Below, in pieces: positions 34,399 through 42,887 of a DNA stretch of 64,000 nt. The notes under the pieces are model-generated. The model did not search any database. It was not told the DNA's origin and was given only the letters and a program-made list of their open reading frames with translations. Position 1 is the stretch's first letter; each line of letters starts with the position of its first letter. A program made the translations under genes and the position numbers. The stretch lies in contig JAHRHY010000014.1 in the NCBI GenBank assembly GCA_019671135.1, forward strand, positions 1,610,001-1,674,000. Direction: 5' to 3'. This stretch comes from Linnemannia hyalina. Taxonomy: Eukaryota; Mortierellomycota; Mortierellomycetes; Mortierellales; Mortierellaceae.

Positions 34399-35837
34399 TG
34401 TGTGTGTATGAGTATGAAGGAATGTGAGTGGAGAGTGTTGTTGGTTGGTTTAGTGTGAGAGTGGAGAGTGTTGTTGGTTGGTTAGTGTGAGAGTGAAGAG
34501 TGGAAGAATGCAGTCGAAGTCGTAAGTAAGGCGAATAGAGAGAGAGTTGGGCCGAGGATGAAGATGTGAGAAAACAGATAAGTGAAGACAAAAGATAAGG
34601 AAGGGAAAGTGGGCGTTGACTGATCCCTTTTATATCTACCCCTCCCTTATGTCATGTACCCATGGTCATGCAAGGGCTGTAGTTCGCCACACATACAGCA
34701 GTTTACACAGTACAAACGGCACCCTGAACCAATCCATGACGCGCATTCGAAAAGGAAGAGTCGACAACAACAACACAAAAAAAAAGGGGAGTTTGAAGAA
34801 GGGGGCAGTGCGGAAGACATCATTCGGTACAGCGGTGGGAGAAGAGGGCTGGCTGACCTATTCTAAAAATAAAAATAGAAATCAAAAAGGAGAGGAATGA
34901 CGCCCTCTTTTCTTTTGTCCCCTCTTGTCTCATTCACTTCAAAAGGGGCCAATCGCACCGCCACGAATTCGCCCATTCCTTTCCCTTCAATCGTTCGCCG
35001 CAGCCACCCCTCCTCTCTCTCGTCTGCCTCCTAGCCTTTGGCTGTCTACATTACCACTATTTGCTTGCCACCAGATAATCTTTTGCCACCTCTCCCTTCT
35101 TTGCTGCCCGACAATTCCATTGCTCCTTTGGGATGCGATGTCGAACCATGTTCCGTGGGCACTTGACTGTAAGCAACAGACACATATTTGCATATAACTC
35201 AAACAGGACCCCTATCCATTTGTCCACCTGCCTGCCTGAATGACATGTCTCTCGTTAATTATCAATAAGTTTTAAAGGGTCATGCCGAGACACAGGGTCA
35301 GCCTCTTACCTCAATTCCTTCCAATAGACCATAGAGACATCACCTGCCACTACCTTATTCCTAGAGACGAACGCCACATAATCATTTACAGAGTTCATTG
35401 CATGCCCCACTCGGTTGGCAAAGGGTAGTTGACATATATAATAGAAGAAGGTTTATTACAAGGCGGAGAGGATGGTGATCATTAAGTGTTTGGTGTGTGT
35501 TGTTGTTGTTGTTGTTTGTATGAAGAGTGGTGTGAGGCATGTGTGGAGGAGCAGAGATGGGGGTACACATGCTAGACGAATTAAAGATTGTCAAGCAAAA
35601 AGAAGAGAGAGCGTTGAGAGATAATAAAAAAGAGCACGAATCTGTCCAGCACACCAAAATCCAGTTTCCTTTGTCTTCACCCACTCACTCCTTCGGCTCA
35701 GGTCTTATTGCTTGTTCTCCTGTCGTTGTTGTTCAGTTGGTGTCGAAAAGAAGAAAATGGTGGGCGTACAGTCCTGCTGTCGATACCCGCCTTCCTTCAA
35801 TTCCTCAGTAGAACAGGAAACAGACGCAAAGCTCAGC
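34399..35837. other. Intergenic, no gene seen
   Basis: The chitin deacetylase promoter/leader (purine-rich on the plus strand) is followed by about 1.1 kb without supported coding sequence, then the RAMP4 3' flank. Confidence 0.4.
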
Positions 35838-36215
35838 TTAGAAGGTTGGCTCGGTGCTGGCGCCAAAGAGACGGAGGACTTCAAAAATGGCACCCCCGCA
35901 GAGCATCAACAGGACGCATCCAACAAGCATGGGAGAGGCAGTAGGCTTCTTGGCAACCTTCTTTTCGGCGTATGCTGAGGTCTTTGTCTGGCCGCGCTTT
36001 GTCACGTTTGCCTGGTACTTGGCTAATTATCCGTATCATTGTTAAGAGAGAGAGCGAGAGAGGTGTTAGGTTGATCTGGCCTGGTGGGTTTGCTAGTCCG
36101 TTCCTGTAAGCCCTTTTGCTTTAGCCAAATTCATAAGAGTGGAGGGGGGAGGAGGTAAGAGAGGGGTGTGCTTACCATTGCGGGCACGGATGACGGGGGA
36201 AGTAGAGGTGGCCAT
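35838..36215 (-). CDS. Ribosome-associated membrane protein RAMP4/SERP family
   Basis: Two exons, 36215-36176 and 36022-35838 (donor AATG|GTAAGC, acceptor AATTAG), give 74 aa, close to the usual 65-75 aa. After IRARNGKYQANVTKRGQTKT, which carries the family's basic N-terminal block ending in a K/T-R-G turn, comes a Lys-rich linker (AEKKVAKKP). A single C-terminal membrane span follows (MLVGCVLLMLCGGAIFEVLR). Members are tail-anchored ER proteins next to the Sec61 translocon that stabilise nascent membrane proteins during stress (yeast YSY6). The split after codon 13 and the conserved GGAIFEV match support the call. The short tail after the span (LFGASTEPTF) is longer than in animals. Confidence 0.88.
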
Positions 36216-36850
36216 GTTTGTAAAGTTGCTGTGTGTGTGTTGCGTTGGGTTGATTCGAGTCGAGATGTGTGGTGTCCTGAAAGGTGTGCGGGTGCTTGGT
36301 CTTGAGTGTTGGATGGTTGGGTGAGTTCTTGTTGAGTGAAAATGAGAAGAGAAGAAGAAGAGAAGAGAGAAAAAAGAAGAGTTTTATGAACAAAAAAGTG
36401 AATGAGTCTTGTGAATGAGCTCCATGTCGTGGAGCAACAAGAGTGGAGAAAAACAGAGAAGAGCAAAGGGGTCAAGGAGAGGTTTGTGGGTTGTAAACAA
36501 ATGATTGGCTGAGAGGGAAGCAAAGAGGTGGAGAAGGAGAAGGGTATGAACTTTACCTTTTAAAATAAAACATGCTCTCAACCTTGTCACAATTCTCACT
36601 CGGACAATTGTCTCCTCTCTCCTCCCTCTCCTCACTTGACTGTCTATCTTGAATCTTGCATCGCACAGCATATGAATAGTAGATAGACACATGAAAGCAA
36701 TTTGCCAATGATACACAGACTCCATATGCTCTCAACGACAGAGAACCTGTTGGTTCAACAGAAGTCGAACGAACAACTGTTGTTTCCTACTCCCTCTCTT
36801 CGCGGTGAACAAATGAAATGCATTCGATCTTTCTTTTTGCATCACTCACC
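36216..36850. other. Leader of RAMP4 and flank of the HTH fragment
   Basis: Pyrimidine/purine-rich leader sequence. Nothing else is supported. Confidence 0.4.
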
Positions 36851-37147
36851 ATGGCGCCCATAAGAAGACAAACGGAGGCCTTATCCCCTAAGGTCAAAAT
36901 GATCAATGCTTACGACGAATACAAGCGTGACAATGTCAAGGTCAACTATCGAAGCCTCGGGGACAAGTCTGTAGTTTTCGAGGACACGGTAGTAAGATTT
37001 ATCAAGGACGAGGATCCCATTCTTACGTATCATCGACAATCGCCTAAGATTGCAAAACCAAAGAAGAATCTGTACCCTCTCAACATGCTACCAATCGAGG
37101 ACGCGCTCGCGGAGTGGTTTAGAATGCAGCGAGACCAAAGTGAGTGA
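36851..37147 (+). pseudogene. Pogo/CENP-B-like transposase N-terminal fragment
   Basis: 98 codons from an ATG in a good context (CACCATGG). An earlier in-frame ATG lies at 36818. The N-terminal half (ALSPKVKMINAYDEYKRDN) resembles a psq-type helix-turn-helix. The C-terminal part (MLPIEDALAEWFRMQRDQ) resembles the start of the CENP-B/Tc5 HTH (bEALxEWFxxQR). The frame ends abruptly at QSE, before the rest of the second HTH and any DDE catalytic domain. About 75 bp farther on the inverted duplication B begins. It is most simply a truncated transposase fragment; a small domesticated DNA-binding protein is possible. The family match is by eye. Confidence 0.45.
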
Positions 37148-37219
37148 ATGAAGAGAAAGAAGGGATAAGTGTCCATCCTTGAGAAGAACCTCTGGGTAGA
37201 GGCATTGGTGACCTGGACA

Positions 37220-38860
37220 ACTATGAGTTGACACGACGTTGGCTCGGCTTCTCTTGGCATGGAGTAACTGTCTTCGTCGCTCAATCTATCTACTTTTCCA
37301 TGTTTGCCCTTTTCCCTATTCTTCCGCCTCAACAGCTATCCCACTCCCTTTTTCTTCCGTCATCGTTGTCTTTCGCCAGCATAGAGCACTTCCACGCCCC
37401 ACCATCATTTCTACTGTATCAGTTTCTTTCCATCGAACCGTGCCCTCTTGACTGTCTTTCGCGCCTTTCTCACATCCATGCGCATCTTCTCGGACTCATG
37501 TCAGCTCTGTCCATGAAGTACAGGTACGTCATCAAGGAAATATGAAAGACGTCCTTCAGCATCTCAGTTGAGACTGACGCTCCCAGGCCCCTCCCTGACA
37601 TTTTCGCCTATGCATATTAATCCATCCCTCTCCTCTCTCTCTATTTACCTTTTCCTTTCTTCGTTACTTTCCCCTCTTTCCTCTTTTCTCTTCCTTCACC
37701 ACCCTTCCCTTCACCGCCCTTCCCTTCTTCCCTTCTTCCCTTCTTCTTCTTCCCTTCATTTACATCGTTCTCTGTCATTAATAGTTACTTTTTCATCTCC
37801 CACTCGCTTTCCTTGCGCTCAATCACCGCACCCACCCGCTACTTGTCTTCCCTTTTATAGCGCTCGCCTCCGGCACCACTCTTCTGACCTTTCTTTGTTT
37901 GACTTAAACTATGGGAGCCGACTGGTATGAAATTGTTAGCTTTGCAGTAGCTGGGATTCCTGTGCCCAAAGAAGCGTTGCAGCAGCCATTTAATCTGCCG
38001 GGTTTCAAGCTGCTGACTGTTCTGCACGAGCACTATAATGTAAACGCCGAGCTCGAAAATATCACAGTGTATCATGGCGCGATGATCTGCCTTGCGGAGA
38101 CGGAGCTTCACCCCACATCGGTAGAGGTCATTGGCCCATACGGCATCGAGGAGCACAAGGCTTCGTGCAAGAGGATGAAGCACTTGGATGCGTTTATGCC
38201 AGCAGACACCAAAGATAGATTGGCCAGCGCGTTCGAGACGTACACGGGTCGCAAGCCAGATGCTGTGCCTGGGTTCTGGGTTGTGTGCGCCACATTTGAG
38301 TATCTTGTGGAACTGTGCACAGTTTGGTCTTTGGGGACATATGATAGCATTGTTGATGGAGACAACTGTCACAACGTCTGCTTCACTGTGGAGGAGGACG
38401 CTGACGGTAGCTCTGACAGCAGCTCTGACAGCAAGGATGAGTGATCGGTATTCCAGCTTCCATGGTCGATGCTAGAGTCGTCTCCTAATGCATACGTGAT
38501 ACTCAAGACCTTTATGCCTATGCGACACTCAAGAATCCAACCCATCATACGCCAACCTTTATAAAAACCCCTCTCTTCCCTTTCGGTAGTTCGCTACCTT
38601 GCTAAGTACCATCTTCAGTATCGCTTTCAGTGCCCCTTCAATAAATTGCTCTCTTGCTACATACTCTTGTTTTCGTTTCTTGTCTCGATATACCTGTATA
38701 GAACGATCAGTTCTAACAGACAACCTCTCTGCCTTGGAAGGATTGGATGAGGTAGTGCAACAAAGTTGCTGCAACTTTGGACGAATGCTGTTTGCAAGAC
38801 CAGTATAGATGACGACTTACATGCGATTGTAATGGAGGCGCTACATAGCGACATAGCAAT
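37220..38860 (+). repeat. Inverted segmental duplication B, copy 2
   Basis: Opposite-strand counterpart of about 19,503-17,930: leader, gene and 3' flank are collinear. The left end lies just after the pogo-like fragment. The right end (ATGGAGGCGC at about 38,837) matches the exact point where the MTHFR relic begins in copy 1. Confidence 0.75.
37911..38444 (+). CDS. Unknown 177-aa protein, copy 2 of an inverted pair
   Basis: An open frame of 178 codons beginning MGADWYEIVSFAVAGIPVPK and sharing EALQQPFNLPGFKLL, HEHY, YHGAMICLAETEL, VIGPYGIEE, ASCKRMKHLDAFMPAD, TYTGRKPDAVPGFW and WSLGTY with the copy at 18323-18826. It ends in a longer acidic Ser/Asp tail (SSDSSSDSKDE). No signal peptide, membrane span or known catalytic motif is seen. 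The upstream region has a T/C-rich leader shared with copy 1 and an element TTTTATAG about 55 bp before the ATG. The function is unknown. Confidence 0.6.
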   Translation: MGADWYEIVSFAVAGIPVPKEALQQPFNLPGFKLLTVLHEHYNVNAELENITVYHGAMICLAETELHPTSVEVIGPYGIEEHKASCKRMKHLDAFMPADTKDRLASAFETYTGRKPDAVPGFWVVCATFEYLVELCTVWSLGTYDSIVDGDNCHNVCFTVEEDADGSSDSSSDSKDE

Positions 38861-39774
38861 GGCAGAACAACGAAGATATGATAAGTGCAGTTAATTCAGC
38901 TTCCGTCGTCCTTACTTCAAAAAGCCAGTTCAAACAAACCAGTGGTGTATTATTTGACTTTTGGTCGTTTACGCTGAGGAATGTCGCCTACCATCTTTTT
39001 GATATAAGGAGGGAGTCTTCATTCTTTTTGCCCCAATTCCACTGAGGGTGACAAGAGGAAACCGCTGGTGCTGAGTACGTCGACAATTGACAGCACATGC
39101 GCAATGTTATTTTCAAAACAACTGCAACGTCGATTAATATTATTTGTTCATTCTTTATTTTATTTCTTACGACATAGACAAGAATAAACCAAGAGATCTC
39201 TCCCCTACGACCGCGAACGACGTCAACTATGACACTAACAGCCAATGGGTATATGACCCCCCCCCGTTTTCACCAAATGGCTCGGGGTTCTTGACAACGA
39301 CATGTGGTAACAGCAACGACATATCGCCCTGTTGGTCCACGGAGCCTCCAGTTATGGCGCTTCAGAGAAGCTAAGCTTGACCAACGTTTCAACCATTGAA
39401 CTTCCAGCTATAACAACCTCTATCACTCAGCCATCGGATTAAGGGATTATTCGGTCATTTAAGGCACATTACAGTCAGGCTATGCTTCAAATCACCAGTC
39501 AAAGGCGGTTTAGGAACAGTAATTTCAGCATCGCGGTATTAATTAGCGAGCTTTGGTTATGCTTTGCGCCATCGTGGAGGAAGGTCAGGGAAGGTTGCAT
39601 TCGAAAGTGTCTTCTTTCAAGCCCCTCCGTCTTGAGCCGACCTCAATCAGGGGATCTCAAAGCTCATGATGTCGAATCTGTCAAGAATCAGGCGGAGAAC
39701 CTTCAGAAGGAACTTACCGACAGGTGTCACCATTTAGAGGATGTCATATCATCACAGAACGATATTGGCGTGCA
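38861..39774. other. Intergenic debris, no intact gene
   Basis: Fragments such as a frame at 39170-39375 (with SQWVYDPPPFSPNGSGF) and one at 39650-39820 (HDVESVKNQAENLQKELTDR, coiled-coil-like) look protein-like but are isolated. The second runs into the fold-back palindrome. Confidence 0.3.
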
Positions 39775-39995
39775 AACTACACTCCGTTTGGCAAGAAAAC
39801 GCAAATCCTTACTGAATTAAAAAAATATAACGATATTATTCAGTCAGCCTTATCTATGCTTGGATTTACGAATCGAAGGTGAAGTTGCGGTGGACAGAAA
39901 AGGAAGAATCCGTAAATCCAAGCCTAGATAAGGCTGACTGAATAATATCCTAATTCAGTAAGGATTTGCAATTTCTTGCCAAGCGGAGTGTAGTT
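39775..39995. repeat. Fold-back inverted repeat (arms ~90 nt, 40-nt loop)
   Basis: Left arm 39775-39870 and right arm 39911-39995 are near-perfect reverse complements with small mismatches and one indel near the middle (AACTACACTCCG...GGATTTACG against CGTAAATCC...CGGAGTGTAGTT). The loop is 39871-39910. The left arm lies at the end of a coiled-coil-like frame, so the palindrome could be an inverted duplication of a gene fragment or a fold-back element. No clear target-site duplication is visible. Confidence 0.9.
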
Positions 39996-40289
39996 GGATA
40001 TGCAGGCTTTCCGAAAGTCTGTCACAGAAGACAAGTACAGAGAGATGTCTGTGCGGAACACTGGAGATGACATTGATAGAGACGACGAGGATGATGAGGA
40101 GACTGAGGATGAGGAAGTAGAAACACTGGAAAAGGAGGGTGGATTGTAGGAAGTGGAGGAGGAGGAAACAGACAAGTAGGAGCCGTTGTAAGATCACATC
40201 CCAGAGCCATGTAAATAAGCATTAACAACATGCTAAGGACATGAACTAGGAATTATGTTAACAGAGATAGAGTTATTTTTGAAGGAATG

Positions 40290-40430
40290 AAAAAAAAAAA
40301 AGCCAGACCCAGTCTTGCCCCCAAGTTCGGTTGTTAATACCGTGCGGAAACAAAGCCAGACCCGGCTAGCCACCTACGGCTGGAGAGCCTAGCGCAGGCT
40401 TACACGCTGGGTTACTTTATACCCTTTCCT
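40290..40430 (-). ncRNA. Hairpin-rich element ending in T12; candidate Pol III RNA or small repeat
   Basis: On the minus strand a TATAAAG box (about 40,415-40,422) is followed by a run of short perfect hairpins. In plus coordinates these are 40386-40400 (AGCCT/AGGCT), 40368-40381 (AGCC/GGCT), 40355-40366 (GCC/GGC) and 40328-40342 (CGGT/ACCG). The minus strand then ends in twelve T residues (plus-strand A run 40290-40301). The segment GCCAGACCC occurs twice (40302 and 40355). TATA box, dense secondary structure and T-run would fit a TATA-driven Pol III transcript of about 110 nt, but it could also be a small mobile hairpin element. It is not recognisable as tRNA, 5S or U6. Confidence 0.35.
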
Positions 40431-40920
40431 TCTCTCACAAGTGAAGGATACTTCCATGGGGGTTCAATGAAAACAACGAAAATGCACAAAAAATGAACAC
40501 TAAACAAGTATGAAATCGGTCAACAGTCAATTCTTTAATTGTGCCATATCTTGGGCACAGGCCCCTCACGTCATTCGTGATTTGAGAGCACAGAAAAAAG
40601 ACATCCTGCCTCATCCATTTCTTTTCATCCTCCATCCTTCTTCCTTCTTTTTTCATCCCTCTTTTATCATCTTCACCCTCCCTCTCCCTCTCACTCGACC
40701 AATATACACCTAGCAGGCCACCCCCATCGTCGTTTCATCAGTTGGTCCAAGAGCGAGCGCTTCATTATTCTCTGTAAGACACCTTATGGACACAGCTGCT
40801 TTTGAGTGCCCCATCGCCTCTCATGGTGACTGACTGACTGTGTTGTCTTGTTGTCGCTTTCATTAGCCAAGTTAGACTTCCACCCAACCGTCAGTTCTAT
40901 CGCAATCCCGACTCAATAGC
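40431..40920. other. Intergenic, no gene seen
   Basis: Pyrimidine-rich stretch before the second NACHT-WD40 relic, possibly its old leader (CCCTCTCCCTCTCACTCG near 40,680). Nothing else is supported. Confidence 0.35.
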
Positions 40921-41958
40921 TCTGGAAGGAGTACAAGCCTGGAGACTATACTCCCTTGTTTATCAACCTGCCAGCCTTGGAGCGACCGGAGAGGGAGCTG
41001 GTTGCAGAGCATTTGAGGAAGTACGACCACGGGTGACCAGATCCGTGAGTTGAAGAAGCACCGCCAGTGTATCTTGATCTGCGATGGCTACGTCGAGAGC
41101 CAGCTCATCTCCAACCTCTACACCACCAACATCCTCGACCGATAAGTTCGTCAGGACGTGGAATGCCGAGTCTGGTGCTATCGACTTTATGCTCAAAGGT
41201 CACACGAGCAACATCGAGGCCATGGCGTTCTTGCCGAATGGTCAGTGGATTGCCTCCGGCTGAAACGACAATACTGTGTGCCTTAAGAAATCATGGGTAG
41301 GTACGCCTGGCCGCGGGTCAAAGCAACAGCAGTATGATTGAGCACGTGACAATTTGCCAGTCTGGAATAAGTGTGGACAGGTCGCATTAATTAGGGGTGA
41401 AAGTACGGGGGTAGAATTGTGGGAGGAGGAGAGTAATGAGCCCTTGCAAGTCCTAGAGCACTATGGCGATGCTGTTGTCGTTTCCTTGTCACCTGCAGTC
41501 AATGGATTGCCTCCGCCTTTGGTGATGTGATGTGGCTATGAGATTTGGTCAGGAAAGGTACTGAACAGGAGCGGGAGCATGTACTGGTTATTAAGGTCTT
41601 TCTCAATGGGGTCTCTTGCGTTGCTTGGAGGCCGGACGAGCAGGAGGTTGTTGCTGGTTCGAGTTCTGGGTTTGTACAAGTATGGAGGCCGGTTAAGGAG
41701 TCGGATGGTAAGTTCTCTACGAGGTTGATGTGGACTTCGGGACGCACCACGTTTACGGCCATGAATTCTATTGTAGTCGACGCCGTTGGTCTTAGTGAGG
41801 CGAACCAGAGATTGCTGAAGCAGCGCGGTGCCAAGGACGGATTGGAGACTATCGACAATACTTTGGACGAGAGACAGGACGAAAGCCAGGACGACTACTC
41901 GGACGAGGGATGGGGAACGATAACCTTCTTCATCTCCTATCCATCTCGATGCACATGA
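40921..41958 (+). pseudogene. Second NACHT-WD40 relic, internally deleted
   Basis: The plus strand reads pieces of the same family as the 22-26 kb relic: FINLPALERPE-like text, LVAEHLRKYD, ELKKHRQCILICDGYVES (Walker B region) and NLYTTNILDR. It then jumps directly to WD40 sequence (WNAESGAIDFMLKGHTSNIE, AMAFLPNGQWIASG). The Walker A part, the rest of NACHT, the pentapeptide region and most WD40 repeats are gone. Frames change several times and stops occur (for example in IASG*NDNT near 41,262). The last part, 41545-41958, is open for 137 codons and ends in the family's C-terminal block (NQRLLKQRGAKDGLE) plus an acidic tail. It is a clear relic. Confidence 0.85.
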
Positions 41959-42413
41959 TAAACTGGACAACAGTCAGGACGAAAACGACGCAGTTGAAGG
42001 AGCGACGCAGAAAACTCGCAGAAGGGGTCCCATTTTCGGTCGCAGAAACTAGGGCAAATAAATATCTCATTTCAAGGAGCACGGTGGTGAAGATATGATG
42101 TTGCTGTAATAGAGCTATGTACGTCCATTGCCTTGAGTTGTCAGTTTATCATTTTGGTTGTTAGAGATGCAAGCATGTATGCAGCACGATTGAGGATCCA
42201 CAAAAAAAAACACAAGGTGCTTATGTAAACCGATCTAAATGGTTTGCTGGTTCTGTTTGGACCATTTTTTGTGCCCTAAATTCCGCCCATCTCATGGTAC
42301 TTTTACCCCAAAGTCTGTTTGTCATCAGCGTGCTTTTTACCTCAACGTAGATCCTCCCTATTCCTAACCCATCTCTAATTTTCGTTGATCTTCAACTTGC
42401 TCCTATCCTGGAA

Positions 42414-42552
42414 GTAAGTGCATAAAGGGAACAAAACAGCGGAAGACCTAAATTCGCCTGGGTGAACTCCTACGTTGGAATGTGTTCGCTCTTCGTATAA
42501 GCGGCCAAGGTTCAACGCCATCTTTTTTTTTGCTAACGAACGGCTCCATTAG
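42414..42552 (+). other. Leader intron ending exactly at the defensin ATG
   Basis: Donor GGAA|GTAAGTGC at 42414. A branch-site-like GCTAAC lies at 42531-42536, and the acceptor CCATTAG ends at 42552, immediately before ATG 42553. Upstream in-frame sequence has no ATG before a stop, so the intron lies in the 5' leader. Confidence 0.6.
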
Positions 42553-42738
42553 ATGTTCAAGGCATACATCCTCCTCGCTATGCTCATAGTCGCCACAACG
42601 GCCAACGCTCTTACTTGCCAGCTCGGCGGCATCTTCTTTGCAAGCGACGCCGCTTGTTCTGCCAGCTGTATCGCCCAGAACCAAGGATTCCATGGTGGAC
42701 ACTGTAACGACAAGCAAGTCTGTATCTGCAACTACTAA
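42553..42738 (+). CDS. CS-alpha-beta defensin, arthropod/fungal type
   Basis: An intact 61-aa precursor: signal peptide at residues 1-19 (MFKAYILLAMLIVATTANA) followed directly by a 42-residue mature peptide with exactly six cysteines. The spacing is C22-x12-C35-x3-C39-x11-C51-x5-C57-x1-C59. The CxxxC...C...CxC framework and a GxC gamma-core (G49-H50-C51) are the hallmarks of the cysteine-stabilised alpha-beta fold. The end (HCNDKQVCICNY) closely resembles that of insect defensins and of fungal plectasin-type peptides. Family members are secreted antimicrobials that act on bacterial envelopes. Odd points are the lack of a propeptide and a nearly neutral mature chain with few Lys/Arg, so the target may differ. 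A leader intron ends at the ATG. The next gene converges at 42888. The family call is strong; the activity is inference. Confidence 0.88.
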   Translation: MFKAYILLAMLIVATTANALTCQLGGIFFASDAACSASCIAQNQGFHGGHCNDKQVCICNY

Positions 42739-42887
42739 GTATCCCCTCCTCTTCTCCCTCTTCCATAACTTGTACAGTCAGTTTTGGTGAACGGACCAGA
42801 TGCATACCGAATAAAAAACAGCAATCGTTCCCTTTTATTTCTACATACTGCATCCTACCAAAACACAAGAAAAGAAGAGCACTAGCC

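Noticed and set aside
40290..40430. tRNA or 5S rRNA
   Set aside because: Box A/box B and cloverleaf are not met, and the 5S internal control region is absent. Kept only as an unassigned structured element.
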